In this document: positions 11,149 through 26,200 of the stretch, one piece after another
Position numbering within the stretch: position 1 is the first letter of the stretch
Layout of the letters: every line of letters begins with the position of its first letter
Source: Opisthorchis felineus
Taxonomy: Eukaryota > Platyhelminthes > Trematoda > Opisthorchiida > Opisthorchiidae
Direction: 5' to 3'
DNA length: 64,000 bases
Assembly (NCBI GenBank): GCA_004794785.1
Contig: SJOL01003040.1
Location: 637,564 to 701,563 of the forward strand
The notes under the pieces: generated by a model
The model's input: only the letters and a program-made list of their open reading frames with translations
What the model was told of the DNA's origin: nothing
Database searches by the model: none
Made by a program: the position numbers and the translations under genes

Positions 11149-11263
11149 GGCATCAGCAATCTCATCCACAGTGCTATCAACTGGAATGGGTTAGAAAACC
11201 TACCATAAAATGCCATCACGATCAAATCGGTCGGCTCAAATTCCACGAGGATGCCGGATGCAA
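11149..11263 (+). CDS. exon 1: 5' UTR end and start codon
   Basis: Acceptor CCTACAG ends at 11148. ATG at 11210 is chosen because an in-frame TAG lies at 11192-11194 and the frame runs 18 codons to the donor CAA/GTGAGT at 11263. It is basic ([14 protein letters not shown]), as is the start of the vertebrate family members. Coding part 11210-11263. Confidence 0.75.
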
Positions 11264-14200
11264 GTGAGTATTTTGTTTCTTTTCAAACGCAACTGGATTG
11301 GTTTTCTACTCATCCCGCTTCTTCATTTCCATCACTGTTTATTTGGCTTTTGAGGTTCAGTGCATCTGACCGGCAATAGTGAACTTGAAGCACTGCACTT
11401 CCACTTCGGTTTTGACCGCAACAGATTATCTTTGAGGTGTCGTGCTCATTCCCGCATTATTACTCACTGAGCTATAATCATGCCTCATTGCCGCGCAACG
11501 GTTTAAAGAAAGCGTAATTTGAGGATAACAGTGGAAAACTGGCCAAGTGCAATGTTCATTCAGTCACCTTTTACAAACATGTGTTGCAGGGTTTTCACAC
11601 AAGATCTAGTAGAACAATGTGGAACGTGCCATGTATATTCCGTAGTTTCGCCCCTCATTCTTTTTTGTTTTATACGCAATGTTTCAGCACTTTTCGTCGT
11701 CGCTCTCACTGAGCTTAGTTGTCCTCTACTGTGTGTTGCCAACCCTATTATAGGTTTCCAACCAAGTGGTTCTGGAGCGCGTACTCGGATTCACATCAGC
11801 CAATAATTGCGCCTTGTCGCTTGACCAAGCGTCCGGAGCGATAGCTTATGCTGCTGGGTAAGTCCCAAGCTGGTTCTGACCATGGTTTTCTGGCAACGTG
11901 GCTACTGTAGTTTACATGCGATTGCTGTTCATTAGATAAACGAATCAGTCTATCCCAACTTGAGCCCATGAAGAGCGCAATTTTAGATCAGCTAAGCCGT
12001 CCAGTCAAAACAGTATACCAGCAGCAAAAACCGCTTTCCTTTCCTTTCCCTTTTTTTCTGGCTGTGGGGTGCCGTGATTGATGTTCATACTTACTCGCTC
12101 GCCTTCTGTCATTAGTAACGTAGACCATACTATCTATGGCATCAATGAATAAGATCAGCAATTCTGAGTGAAATCCTCAGAGAAATGGGCTGGAATTCCA
12201 TGTCGTATTGTGATAAAGTTGACCTTGTGATTTCTCTGCGAAATTTCATAGTCTTTGAAAGCGAGGGGATCACCAACACTCCACATCATTCTAGTGTCTC
12301 CGTGATGTATCTGATCAGGAGAAGTCAGAGACCGGTTGCGGAATACAATCTTCAATAATCATAACTACATGTAGCTTGTGTTGCTGGCACTTCTGTGAGC
12401 ATTTTAAATAACCCATTCAGATGCCAGCTTTATTATGCCTCCAAAAGCATAGCATGATAATTCTTTGCTTGTGGGTCAGGAACCTGTTGATCTGTTCACC
12501 GAGCTTGGCAATTTGCTTGCAAACTTATTGTCAACAATCATAGGGATATCGTCAGTGCCCGGACATCATCATCCTCGCACAAACGGATCAACAGCCACCT
12601 GATCTACAACCAGTTATTGGTTCATCGTGTCTACTTGTGAAAATACTTGACAAGGTCAATCCCTGTAGCCGAAACGTTGGGGTTAAAACGCGTTGACTAC
12701 TCATATCTTTTCATACACCGTGTTTTGCGTTCTAGGCGCCGAAAACACTTACAATATTGAGGAGCGATCCTACTCACAACTTTATTTCAACTTATCCAGT
12801 ATCCTCTGTTCTGCTCGATATTTTTCTGATATCAAGTCCTCAAGCTTAATTAGCAACATAATATGAACCAATAAATCGGTTTTACGGAGACCGCAACATG
12901 TGTTTCTCCACTCTAACCGTGATTTTACCAATAATACACTGTTTGTAGAATGCACTGTAGAATGCACCACATGACTATTGAGATACAGCGGTACATTTCT
13001 CGGGAACACTGTTACGGCAGCATAACAGGGAAATGTGGTACTGTGCTGAAATTCAAAGCAGTCGACAGACAGCGTTGATACTTCAATGGTAGACAAGTAA
13101 CTGTTATCGGCGCTCATTGCTATAACTTTATGGTTAATTATTTTGGCGGCTTTCAACTGCCTTTGTAAAGTAGTCCGTCGTGTCATCATAGGCGTTGAGG
13201 CCTTGTGCGCACCACCACGTTCAAACCCACGCAGATTTACAGTTGTTTCCCAACTATGCGTAGGTGAACAGCGATTCAGTCGCTATCGACCGGCAGATGC
13301 GAGCGATTGGCCGTGAGCTCTGATTTACCAATATCAATGCACATCAAGCGTTTTTTTTTTGCTGTAAAATACTCAGTTCAATATGTGGCAACTCTCTCTA
13401 GGGATATCCAGAAATGTGAGATGCGGCATGCTGGAAGTTCTCAGCAAGGCTCACATGGCTGTGTGGTGCTTCTTGGCTTTTCAGCATGGATTGGCTACGC
13501 AGTATCCGTTGTGGTTTTAATTTCCGCTTTGACTGTTTCCATGACAGATGTGTAATCGTTTTGCGTACTTTGGACCCGGATCGGCAACGGTTTATCCAAA
13601 GTGCAAGCAAGAAAGCCATCACCGCAGTGGACTTCAGTCCTGATGGGAAGTTCATTGCAACTGGTGAAGTGAGTATAACTTCGTCTTCGTTTATTATTCT
13701 GCTTCTGTACTATTTGCATTCTGACTATCAGTGTCAGTGAGCTTCGTATTACCGGACTCATCACTAGCCACTGGGCAGTACTGCATCAGAGTGAAGGGCG
13801 GCGGTCGTAAGATGTTACATAACATAGTGTTTAGTACCTGTTAGTCCTATGTGGGCGTGTATCCTTTGGCCTTTTTAAGGTTGAACTGATGTCTTCTTCC
13901 AGAAGAAGACTACTTACAGCAAAGACACTGCAACTTTTCATTTTTGGTTATGTCCGCTATGCACTCGGCTTGCCGATGGATCAGGTAGGCCACACGACAC
14001 AATTCCAGTATGCGTTGAGTCTACCGTTCTAATGAACATTGACAAAGTACCAAACGATATTACCTAAGGTTTACGTGTTGTTGTTGCGGATCCCTTTAAC
14101 ATCTTTGAATGTTATTGTGTTCAAAATCGTTTTTGAACGCGTTAGTAAGGTTGTTGTAGTGCGCATGTACGGTCTTAGCCCCAAAAGACACTCAGTTTCT

Positions 14201-17200
14201 ACATCGATATTTCATGTCTTGCCTCCACCAATCATTTTTTCTGTATTGTGTTTTTCGCCTGCTCTGTATAGACCTTTGCGTTGAGGGCCTATTCTCAAAC
14301 ATTATCTACTGACTGATTGTGGTTTGTTCTGTTTGTGGTCCTTATAAGATGATTATATATTTTTCCGGTCATTACGATAAGCCTCCTGCTGTGTAAGAAA
14401 CTAAATACTGAGGCAAGAATAAGGCCACACGGATTTCGATTCCTAGGCCTTCAGAGAATTTTCCCAAACGAGTCACAATCTCTTTCTTTGATATAGTCCA
14501 CAGCATTGCTCTCCTTCCACGTTTTTGGCTTCTAGTCAGGACATCATCCTATGGTCCGCTTGTGGAATGTGTCGGATGGTTCACACCTGGCGGAATTCGC
14601 CGGACACCATTTTCGGGTAATCGCCGTTCGGTTTAGCCCATCTGCACGCTACTTGGTTAGTTTGGGTAGCCAAGATGACAACACCGTGTATGTATGGGAC
14701 CGAACTGGTGGACAGCGAGTTGCCAGTGCTAAGGTCACCAACAAGGTACGTGTCACCCTTGGGTCGTTCTTTCTTTGATCTAAAAGCTTTTCTTGCCTAT
14801 CATGTAAATATTTGTTCTTTTTACTGCAATATGATGCCTCCTACCTCTTACGTAGTCGTTTTACCACCCTAATAATGTTTTCCTGGTGTGCAATTTGAAA
14901 CCGCAGCCTGGTCCTCTTCCTATAACTTCAGTTCATGTATTTTTCATTCGGATCCGTACTTTTTTTGTGTATTGGTTCTCACAGATGCTGAGTTTATATA
15001 GTAACCGGCTACAGGAGGCAGTTTCCACCGACGAACTTGTGATCTTTGGAGTTTCTTAATCGATCAATAGCTTCCACAAGATATTTAACTGTATTGTATT
15101 ACACCAGGACGACTCAGCGTTTCGCTTTCCCTTTTTGCCGTTTTATCACTGCGCGAGAGACAAAGAAAATCATTATGATCCGCGACTGCGTAATTTATGT
15201 CAAAACAGTGCAGACATCGTCCTAGATGGAGATGGAGTAGGTAAGGTAGACTATGGCAAACCTATCCGATCTCACCACCTAACACTTTCTACGTAGCGAG
15301 CTTTCAGCGTCTGTTGCGGGTACCAGTGCCCGAAACCTGTAGCTTGCGGACCCTCTCTCGCCCGTGAACTCGTGTTGTGCAGTCGCAAATTAGTAATGCC
15401 TCGGAACCCCCGTTGACGAACCAAGTTTTCTGCGTAGAATGAATCCGTTCCTCCACAAGGCGTCGCTCAGCTGTATGGCGGCATCTAGCGCAATCATTCC
15501 GACGTCAAACTCTGCCGTCTCACCATGAGATAAGATGATGGTATTCAGGTACTTGAATGCAGTGATTTGTTCGCTCACTTCGTATTCTCCGCCAAGGTCA
15601 AAGCATGCCCTTACATAGCGGAGAAAATTTTGGTCTTAGCAGTGTTACTTTCTAGTTCTGGTTGGCTAAAGTGCCCAACATTTCGCAGAATAGAACAATG
15701 TCATCAGCGTATTCGAAGCCCACTGTCTAGATCTAGGGGCTTAGTTGGACACCAGGTTATCCTTCCAAAGCAAGCCTGTGCGACCGATTGATTGCTAAAA
15801 CGCTCTCTCCTGGGCGGCACCAAATAGACGATTTCAGTTTCACTCACAAACCAATTATCGGTCTCTTCTCTTGGTTGATTTGTGCTTGCTTACGACCCTT
15901 CCTCTTGAGGGAAACTGTGTTTTTCGGAGCAGTTTCTCCTTAAGGCTATTTGAACTAAAAAAGTGCATCTAAAAATGCCTTGAGGTGTAAAATTCAAACA
16001 TGTACCATCTTCTGAACATTTCTGTACATGTAGAAACGGCTATCTGCACTTTATTAAGTCAGTTACATAGAGCTTGGATGGTTGCTGTCTTTGTTGATTG
16101 CAATGTAGTATGCACTGAGGCGTCGGCCCACTGGTGATAACGAGTGTCCACATTGCAGTTTTTTTGAGAAGAATTGGAGAGCTGAGCAACCAAAAATATA
16201 GTTTTGAAACGTTACGGTATATGCGCAAAAATACTTCCAGCCTCGGAAGCGACCTATCTTCCCTACCGCAAATAATTCTGGAATTGTACTATTTCGTCCT
16301 GTTTGTTAGAGCAGTCTCTCCTCACAAAGAAAGCTTCATGGGTATATCCTTTAGTGGACGAAGTTTCAGCTAACACTCAGCCAACTGCCATTCTTCCATA
16401 GCCTTACAACCGTGTGACAACTTAACCTCAAGCCTAGTAGAGAAAATGGAGCGATTTCCTCAGATTTATTGTTTCTGGTCTCCTACTATTAACGGAACTG
16501 AATATCTTATGCGCAGCTATACACTGCTTCGTCAGCCGCACCTACATCTACTGTTTCAATCTAATCGATCGGTTTCTGCCGGAAGAACTGTCGCTCAGCG
16601 AGATACAGCTAATTGGCTAAATGACATACTGAGTCACTTGTTTCACGCCGTTTCCCTGTTGTCACGAAAACACTCAGCAGGTGCATCGTGATTATAGCAT
16701 TTTTACAAGCATTTTCGCGACACTTCAGTTACCTAATGCCTGGCGACCGAAAACACTATGCCAACAGTATTCATTCACTAGCAAGAAATAACAAAGAAAT
16801 GCACACTTTGGGATGTTCATTCTGTTTATTGATTGGGTTTCAAACGCTGTCTGGTTAACCAGTTGGAAATTGAATGAAAGTCCAGCTGCTGCGCTGTTGC
16901 CCGTGGCTATTTGTTTGTTTATGGACTAGGCGGATTCTTCTGCCGTATTCGCACTACTCCTAATGGAAAGTTTTAATCTGTGACCACTTTTACACTCTCG
17001 TTCTGTCCAGATCAATGGAGTGGCGTTCAGTCCTAACGGACAGTTCTTTGTCACTGTTGGTGTTCGCCATGTGCGTTTTTGGTATTTGGAGATCAAGCGA
17101 ACGCGAGTAAGTACTTTTTCCATTATTGTGACTCCTTTTTTGCATCGCTATTCCTTATGATTGGCTCTGCCAACCGCACGGAGGACATTTCGTTCCGTTA

Positions 17201-20200
17201 TTGTGCCCGAGGATCCGTAAAAACCATGTGAGAATATTGTGGATGCATTTCCTCTCCTGTCCACCGATAATCCCCATGTCGCTATTACATGGTGTAGTAG
17301 AAATTAGATCTCAGTTTTCCTTGCACTAGCAGTTATTCTCCATTGGGTTAGCCAACAACTAGCCCGAAGAATACTCTATCTGTAAAAAAGGAATTCTCTT
17401 TAAGGACTTAGACCATTGAAGGTTGGTGCTTCGCGAATCTTGGTGACTTGATAACGTAATCAGTGAACCGCGAATAATGTCTGCGCTAGGTAATACACAA
17501 TAAAGATTTTTCAGCCGTCGCTTGCGCTGTCATTGAAGGTTATTTGGTTCAGCGCCTCAGTATTTCACAATGAGTTGCCGGTTCGTTCCTCAAACAGGTA
17601 CAATGCCACAGGAAGCTTTAAACAGCTAGATAAGTGAGGAGAATTTTGAACTGCATGCGAGCAGTTTGGTGATCCAATTTATTTGTGTGCGCTTTTTCCT
17701 CTCCTTTGCATTCCTGATTCTGTGTAGTGGTTTTGGGTGCAAGTAGTGGTTTTCACACCTACCGACAAGCGTTCAGTCAGAGATCGCATAAAAATCGGGC
17801 CATTATCCATTTTTCATTTTTTACTAGTCCGTGGGATCATCATCCGCCAACCATGGTTCAGTCAGGAATCAATTTTATCCTGCGTGGGTTCCTGTACGCG
17901 TTAATCATTCTAGCCGGGTTTTGTTGAAGTAAGACGGGAATGAGAACTTTGCCCGCTGTAGATCACTATTCTTTTGTTCGACGGCTCGTGAAAGGCTTGT
18001 TGTGCGTTCAGCTACGGTTCCGTCAACCCAACGTTTCTGGAGGCAACTTATAATGCCGATTTTAGTGCTAACATTTGCGTACGGGATAGACAGTTGCTCC
18101 CATTGTGTAGCCTTGATTGACATACAACCAAACCCAGTCAACCGGAAAAATGAAGTACCGCGTGATAATCTATCGACAGTGTAGGACACGGTCAACTGAA
18201 TCTATGTACCGTTGGAGATTGTCGGAGATCCACTGGAAGTCAAAGCGCCCCAGCGGTTGCAAGATTGCCTTCCATAACGGTACTTGCGTACATTGACGGT
18301 TGATTGACAGTGCATATGAGTAAAATATCGACGCGCTTCGTGGCACCTAACTTGTTACGTGAATCAGGGAATCTACAGGCATTACTGAAAATTTTAGACA
18401 GTCCATTGAACTCTGACTTCGGATACTGCAATGGTGTGCAATCCTAAGTAGTCTCAAATCAGATGTTCAGACTATTGAGTCACTGGCTCCTAGAAGGGTC
18501 CCTCAAGAAAACCCCAACAACCGCTGTCTCGTGAGTCAGACTTTTGAGTCAGAGGCTAGGGGAGGGTCCCCAAACAAGCTCCACTTTCTCCCACTGCCGT
18601 GTTGGTCGGACCTTTGAGTCAGTGTCTCAGGTTTGGGTACCTCAATGAGCCGGGCATGGGCATCCGGTAACTATGATATCTTCCATATAGATTATGTGGC
18701 CGCTTCTGCATCAGGCAGTAACGATCATTTCGTTCATCCCTTTGTGATGCTAGTATTGATCGTGCAACGCCATTCTCGTAGCGTTTAGACCAAAACTTCT
18801 GTTAATGAATTTTAATCGTCCACTGAGCTGCTGAACGTGGGGAGCATGGAAGCTATAAGTATAAAATAATAAAATAAATCTTTCAGCTGTGGCACCCTTT
18901 CGGTGTCTAGCTGCCATGCTACGCGAAGGAAACACGAGGGCTGGGATACTGCCAGGTTACCCAAGCCTAGACAGGGGAAGTCGAGATGCAAAGGTCAGGT
19001 TCGAACCACGGACCTTCCGGTCTGTAAATTCGCGCTCTAACCTTAGCCATCTCGCCCTCAAACTATAGGTAACCATCCCTTGGATACATAATCTCAAGAA
19101 CGAAGTCTCAGTCAGTTATGGGCACTTTTGGAAATGAGTCAGTGGGAAGCACGTGATGTAGTACAGGCAAAGACCGGTGAAAATCTGGATAAATGGATCC
19201 GTTTAAGTCAGATCCTGCAAACATCACACAGTATTGTCAACTGTATGACCACAAAACCATGGCTACTCGCAATTGGACCACCATTCTTATGGCTCCAATT
19301 TGAAGAAGCCTGGCTGTTAGGCCGTTATTCTAAAGCACTGCTCTGAACTTTTTCCCGATTTTTGAGTAGTTTAGTGGAAGGTTTCACTGCTTACTGAGTT
19401 TTCACATACTCATTTGCAAGTTCTACAAGCGACGTAATCACAGCCTGGTAACTCACCCATTGCCATTATTTTTGGGTTTGAGTGTAGTGTTTTCTGCCAA
19501 GCTCTCATTCGGGCTACTTTGATGCACCTGCATCGGAAACGTCAATTCATGTTACAACAAGCCTGCTCCGTTACCAGTATAGACAAGTCGCGGCCTTAGT
19601 CGATGGTCACTCTTCCGGAAGCGACATTTGCTCCACTTCCAATATGACCATCAGCATCCGCACCATCATCGCTACGGACGGTGACGCCGTTGTGAAAACA
19701 CTGTGCTTAATGTGAGCGCTAGGCCATATACCACGACCAAACAGCCTTAGGCATTGTAGCGGCCTGTAAACCTGACTCTCTGATGATTGGTCAAAACATT
19801 GAGCCCTTGGCCATCTTACTCTAGTATCCGCTGCCTGCTAGTTACCGGTGGCACTCCCGGAAACTCTGATATTACGGTTGCACGCAGTTTCAGTATGACG
19901 AGCTGTACATGGTTTGATGTGTTTTGTCACTCAGTGTACCTTTGGTGGTTGTTCTGCTCAAAACGCTGTCTTAAGAGATCAGATTGACACATGGCCCTAA
20001 GAATTGCGACAATTTCAGGTAGCGATGATCCGAACTCACGGTGTCAGTTTTGATATGTCAAGTCCAGGCAACCTTAAAACAGCGACAGAAGCAGTTTGAA
20101 TGAGCTAAAACGAGGCTTATGGAAATCCCGATGTGAAGTGTATCGGTGAATACGGAAAACATAAACGGGGCTCCGTCTTCTTTCACAGGTGTTGCTGCCA

Positions 20201-23200
20201 GTTCGATTACTAAGCTCATTTCGACACTGAATCTGGGGGAGCCTTCGAAAGTTGACTCAATAAATATGAGGACATGTTCTCTACTGACATTGCTCAGTTT
20301 GCTCATGGAAAGTCCGACTGTTGTTCAGGAAGCTGGGGATAGTTAACAATGATCACTTCACAACCTTTATACTCTCCAAAACTCCATTGTTAAATCCTTC
20401 TCGCGGACATCGCCGAAATAATGACCCCAATATCCCGCGAGTGGAATCCCCTGTCCGATGTCCATCTGAAAATCTTCAAGAAGAATACTGAAGATTTGTT
20501 CAAGTATTCCAGTGTGGTCAACAAAGAGTGTTAGCGCTTCAAGCTCAGCACAATGACCAAATATCAGCCCAACTGTGTCATCTGTGTGGATGGTGTTCAA
20601 CTGTCATAGGATGCGGTCATTCAGACCGGGCTGTAAAATCGAACTGAACATGACTCAGAGTTGACACGTCATATGCTTACCACCGAATATCAGCGTCTTA
20701 TCACTCTCAAAGCCGATCCTGCGATGATTGAACCCTCCCAACCCTCAGCCCGACTTGAGGTGCAAGGCATCCTCTAGAAGACAGTCCGACCCAAGCGGAC
20801 CCCAGGATAATCGCCCACACCCCTTTAGCGTTGTGACAAGTGGCGTTTTCCAGGTCACTGTCCCTACCGGCACCACAGATGCAGCGTTTACAATCGAAAA
20901 GGCCAAAAAGCGGAATGCTGAATAGGCATCTTCAGGAGACTGCGGAACTAGTAGCCTGAGAAAAGAACGTACTCAAGCAGCTTGACCGCTACACTCGAGA
21001 TGAACTCACGTGGCCGATGAGAATTTGTCATCATATCAATCAATGATACACCGGTTCCTCGCCAACTTGATAAAGGTTCTGACCTCACCCTGATTTCACA
21101 AGTAACATTGGAACAATATTCAAAAACCACCGATTAAACCCAAATTTCACCGTCCTTAATCCGTCTGGTTCAGTCCAGCTGTTCACATACAAACCGTGTA
21201 CCAAATTGCAGTGTTTCCAGGTGTTCATTCGCCGAGGATAATGAAGATTAGGAAGATGATGGCCCAGTCAGTTTTTTTAACGTTTTATTTTTTAAGGCAG
21301 GAGGTGAGATATAACATGTAGATGCGAATGGCATCGGTGTGTTGTTTTACGGTTATTTGTCTGCGCAAGTAGTTTCATATTTTGGAACGCGTTTTGCAAA
21401 CCCTTCAAGATTTTCCGCCGTCGTATGCTTCTCCGAAACTCCAGAATGAAGAACTTGGAAGTTGCATAAGCCGTGACTGTACCGTAGAGGATGACGTCAA
21501 TGCGCGGATAACGGAAGCGCGCCAGAACCGAATTTTCCTGAAGTTAAAAGGTCATGTATACAAGTCAGCTGTAAGAGCGGTTTTATTTCATGGCTATGAG
21601 TCTTGGTCCATCCGATCCGAATACCTTAGGCGTCTTCGAACTTTTGATCACCGGTATCCCCGTAGCATAGCAAGATTTAGCTGGCTGCAGCGAGTACGCA
21701 ACGAGGTGGTGCGAAATTGGGTACTTGGTAACAAACCGGAATTGTTAGAGCAGCAGACCAAACGTATCAGGCTAAGGCAGTTAAGGCATGAATTACGTAT
21801 GCCCAAACACCGTCTATCCAAGGAAGCCTCGTTTTCTGTTCCAAGCGACTACTTCCGAAAGGTTCGCAGAAGGAAGGCCATGACATGGCAACGTGAAATG
21901 AAAATGCCCACAGTCCAAATAAGCCTTATGGGACCTTCCCGTCTTCTTGTCTGTGGCCCACGTCATCCTGCTTGCACGTGGTTGCAAACCCTGCAGGACA
22001 TGGCGCGCAAGTGATCCCGGTGGCGTGAATGCCGTAATTCCTAGCCGGACTGCGTGGCTAATTTTTGTCTGTCGTTTTGCGCTGAGATTATATCGGATGA
22101 GGTTCACAAAGAGCGCTTCGACGATCCCGCTGATGGCGTCCTAATTCAACACGATGCTTAGATAGGTCTACTTTATTACTGTCTTGGACGGTATTGCCTT
22201 GTGGAAATCGGGCCTCATCGCGCCAGGTCCCTATCTTTTCCGTTTTCTTTCCCCTCTTTACTAGGGCTTTCTTCCATCATGGTTGTACGATAGTTAAGCG
22301 CCAGTATGTATTACTGTGGTATTACTGTCTATGATGGTGATGATGTCAAGTCACGGATGGACTGCCCCTAGGTCATCTCCACCTGATACCTGGCTGGCTG
22401 AAGAGGACTCTGCGTTATTTCTCCTCCTGTCAAAGGGGAAAAAAACCACCTCACCAGGACGAAAGTCTCACGCTACACGTAGATCGATCGAAAGGCAGCT
22501 GGCCCGAATCCTCATAAACGACCGTGATAGATAGTGAGTGAGGAAGACTTAGGAAATGAAAATGGCTTTTACCACTAGACATAGTCTTAGTCTATTTCGG
22601 CTTCTTCAATAGACCAGTTCACAGAAGTCTACGGTGAGCGAAGTCATCAAAGAAAAAGCTTCTTATGTTATCCATTCACAAAACGGCCGTTTGCGATGTT
22701 GGATAGAACACTTTGATGATTGGTTCAGTTGGACTGCTTCACCAACAACTCCTGACATCAACGGAATTTTAAGAACCAGAAATTCAACTCTCAGCCTTCT
22801 TAAAAGAGGAAGTCCGTGATGAACTAGAGCTTCTAAAAATAAACAGGGCATCTGGTACAGGCCCCCTCTCACTGGTCATGTTCAGCGGCGGTGGAGCAGA
22901 GCTTGTGTGTGGGGTCATATGTTTGATACACTATATGGAAAGAGCAGCAAGCGCCAGAGGAATGGTAACTCTTAACTTTTGCTTCTGTTCTCAAAAATGG
23001 CACCAAAACAGTGTGTGGAAATCACAGAGGTGTTAGTCTTACAGCGATTGCCCCCGAGATTCTTGCAGACATGCTGCGAAGACTCGGAAGCGTCTGAGAG
23101 CAGCAAATCCGTAACACTTAGGTGCGGTTCAGTTCAGAGTTTGGGTGCATTGATCATGTATTCGTATCGACATACAGGCGGCCAGCTTTCTTCGTCTTTC

Positions 23201-26200
23201 CCGTTCTGAAGGCAGCGTTTGAACGCTCTGTCTGGTGGAGCTGCCAAGCTGAAAAAGGCATTCCCGAATTCTTTATTTTACTCCTTCGTTTCCTGTGCGC
23301 TAACACATACGGACTTGTCAGGGTTCACAGAGTTGCCCTCTCAACGAAGTCGTGCTCGGTTCATAGTCAGTTCAGAATACGAAAAATATAACAAATAATT
23401 TAGTTCACCTACCCATTATTTTCAGAATGCGTTTTCCACCATCATAGTTTAAAGCTCTACGTCAAGGTACACCAACCGATCTGGTAATCCAATATCAACC
23501 GTTGAAATTAGTTACCAAATACACTTACCTGGGTAGTTGCATGGTTTCTGCCAGCAGTATTGCCGATGGAGTGGTAGAATAGGAAAAGCTCATTCGGCTT
23601 TCCTTCAGCTTAATCACTTACCTTCGTGATATCAGCCTGTCAGTCAAAGGAAGAATGCACAACGCCGCCGTTAAATAGGTGAAACTAGGCCACTGCGCGG
23701 AAAATAAAAGACGACTCCTTGCTCTGGACCATCGATGTTTATGCAGCATTGCACGTGTGTGGGGAGTACCGTATTACCAATACTGAAGCCGTCTGCTGAA
23801 CGCGCCATCTGAAGTTTGATACAATTACCTCAAGTACGCTGTCTCGGCCATGTATTACGCATGCCCAAGGACCGCTTGCATAAACGAGCCCTACTTGTAC
23901 TATCAGGATCTGGGCCAAAGGAAGGAACAAGTGAACAGACTGTGCCATAGCAAAGAAGTATTAGTAACCTAACTCATGGTATTAGTCACGTTGATGTATG
24001 CTGTCTGTCAGGGTGAGGAGCTAAGGACCCACGCGATCGGCGGCTGAGACTCATTAAAGTGGCTACATCGCGAAACCCCTTCGCTTCAGTGTTTGTTCAA
24101 GTACCCCTACTTAAATTTTGTTCCCCTCATTTCGTTTTTGATATTTTATCACTGATTTTTCACCAGAGTTGTTGACCAGGTACTGTGGTATCCAGAACTA
24201 CTGTACCGGCTCTAAAACCAGTGTTGGAAAACAGTGCGGACAACACATACAACAAGGCCCACACTGCCCGTAGAGGTGGACTTTTTTAACACCCTCTGAA
24301 GCAATAGCTACCCTTGTAACGGTGGATACTACTGATGAGGCATGCGAGTAGTATGTGTGTTCACGTAACTCCGCCTTGATCTAATGGAAGGTGGGATTTA
24401 TTACGGAATTTGTGGAACTGCTTTGCAGTTTTCGTTTGCAATTGCTTGATAGTCAATGAATATTCAGGAGAGTTCAAGAAGACGCTTTCAAAAGGAAGAC
24501 GGATATTCAGTTTTTAAAAACAACGTGCAACTTTCCTGTCAAATAGTCTGTAACTGTTTAGTTGGCGTTTTTCTAATGAACAACTCCGCAGCGAAGGGCT
24601 TTCCTCCTTACACCCTGGCAGGTTTTTCGGATCCCGCCTTTGTTCGCGCTAATTAGTGAGGTGTCAAGAAAATCAGTTATACTTGCAATTATCTCATAGA
24701 GATGATTCGGCCAGTCATATGTTATCACAGAAGCATACTTGAATGCGGCAAGCCTATACCTGACCTTCATTATTTGGCGATGTTCATACACCAACTGGAT
24801 CATCGGCCAGGTCATCACCTTACCTCTACCACTAGGCCCGTCGGCGTGCCTGAACATAGGAATTTGTGACGGGAAAAGGGCTTGTGGAAACTGCTAATCG
24901 TTCAATACTAGCCAACCCTGTAGACGCCGGTCGGCAACATCAACGTTCAGTCTTACCCACGGAAGCTGCTGTGGGGAACTACGGTTAAAGTATTTGATCC
25001 ACATATTCTCTTTGCCTTTTGGACAAGTCCCCGCTATTTCTTTCGCTCATTTTAACTTTTTACTTCAGAACAAGGAAACTATACCTTTGAACGGCCGAAA
25101 TGCCATTCTAGGCGATCTCCTACACAATGCCTTCATGGACGTATGCTGTGTTTCCCGGTCCTCTTGTTCTGCTCACCGCAGCGATGCAGCTTCGTTGGGC
25201 TGTCCTGAGGGTGGGGAAATTCTCACCCTTGTTGTTAGCAAAGCTGGACACCTGATGCAATTCAGTGATCAAAGATATCTGGACAAATGGGTGGAGCTGC
25301 GTGTAAGTTGTTTCATCTCTTATCCAATCCTAGTTGCACACCTGAGTTTCAATGTATCAGTTTCGATATTTTGAACACACTCGTCGCAAACGTGCAAGAT
25401 GTCATCCTGCTTGACGTGATATGTCGCAATCAGGGCACTTTTGTGGTTTTAAAGCTAGTTTGCCTCAGATGCACACATTTATGAGGCAATCGGGTACCTT
25501 TTTCCTCGCCTATTTATGCATGCATCCATGCATTTTTTCAAACTGTCTGTAAAGTTTTGCTCGTTGCTTTGGTTTTTCACAAGTTTTCTTCCTGCATTGA
25601 ATGGTCGTACTACACTTGGATGTTCTGTTTAAGTCGTGCCAACCAGTTTTCCAAGATGTATACAACTGACTCAGACCCAAACAGAGCATAATGGGACCAG
25701 ATGAATAGAGGCAACTGAACTGTAACTGGACACAGATTTGGACGTTGGTTTTACCCTATACTGAATTTAACTGACTAGGTTGGACGATAATTCCCACCGA
25801 TTTTCTGGCGGATATTCGGATGCGTATGGCGTATTGAAGTGTGGTTGCTTGAATGACGTAGATTTTCCACTGTTTTAAGGTGAGCTGTTGGTATTGTAGG
25901 CATGGTTTGTCTTTGTTCCCGAGCTGGCACGTATGTGAAGGGTCACATTTCGCCAACATCTGTTATGGTCATTACTCCTTGTCATCTACATGGAGGTCAC
26001 AACATGTGTGCACCAAAGATCACAACTGAGAGGATTCAGCTTTTTTCCACTCTTTCCTCCATTCTTCCCCAAATGGCCACCTCAGAGCTTAGATTTCGCT
26101 TGATTTACTTGAATTCTGAAGGACTACATTGAAACTTTGTCGTTTTTGTCAACTCTGTTTTCAGGAAGAATTTGCCCATGAAACTAACTTCTTGTCTCGC

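Larger units (their letters stand above)
17107..25068. other. intron 5 (about 8 kb), repeat-filled
   Basis: It holds the leader subrepeats at 18465, a SINE at 18862, LINE fragments at 21380 and 22480 and a gag-type element leader at 24312, all listed separately. 17110-18460 and 19060-21370 contain no recognised gene. A minus-strand frame at 20367-20600 ([20 protein letters not shown]) may be a very decayed reverse transcriptase. Confidence 0.5.

Noticed and set aside
12640..12690. Second possible hammerhead around CCGAAACGTTGG
   Set aside because: GAAAC is present, but no CTGATGA and no stem II can be found in the right place.
12782..13189. Minus-strand open frame of 135 codons in intron 2
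   Set aside because: No recognisable motif, no splice context, and composition like the surrounding AT-rich intron. Length alone is not persuasive in 64 kb.
20367..20600. Minus-strand frame with HTDDTVGLI as a reverse transcriptase
   Set aside because: The DD-containing motif is suggestive, but no other reverse-transcriptase block is readable nearby, so I did not list it as an element.
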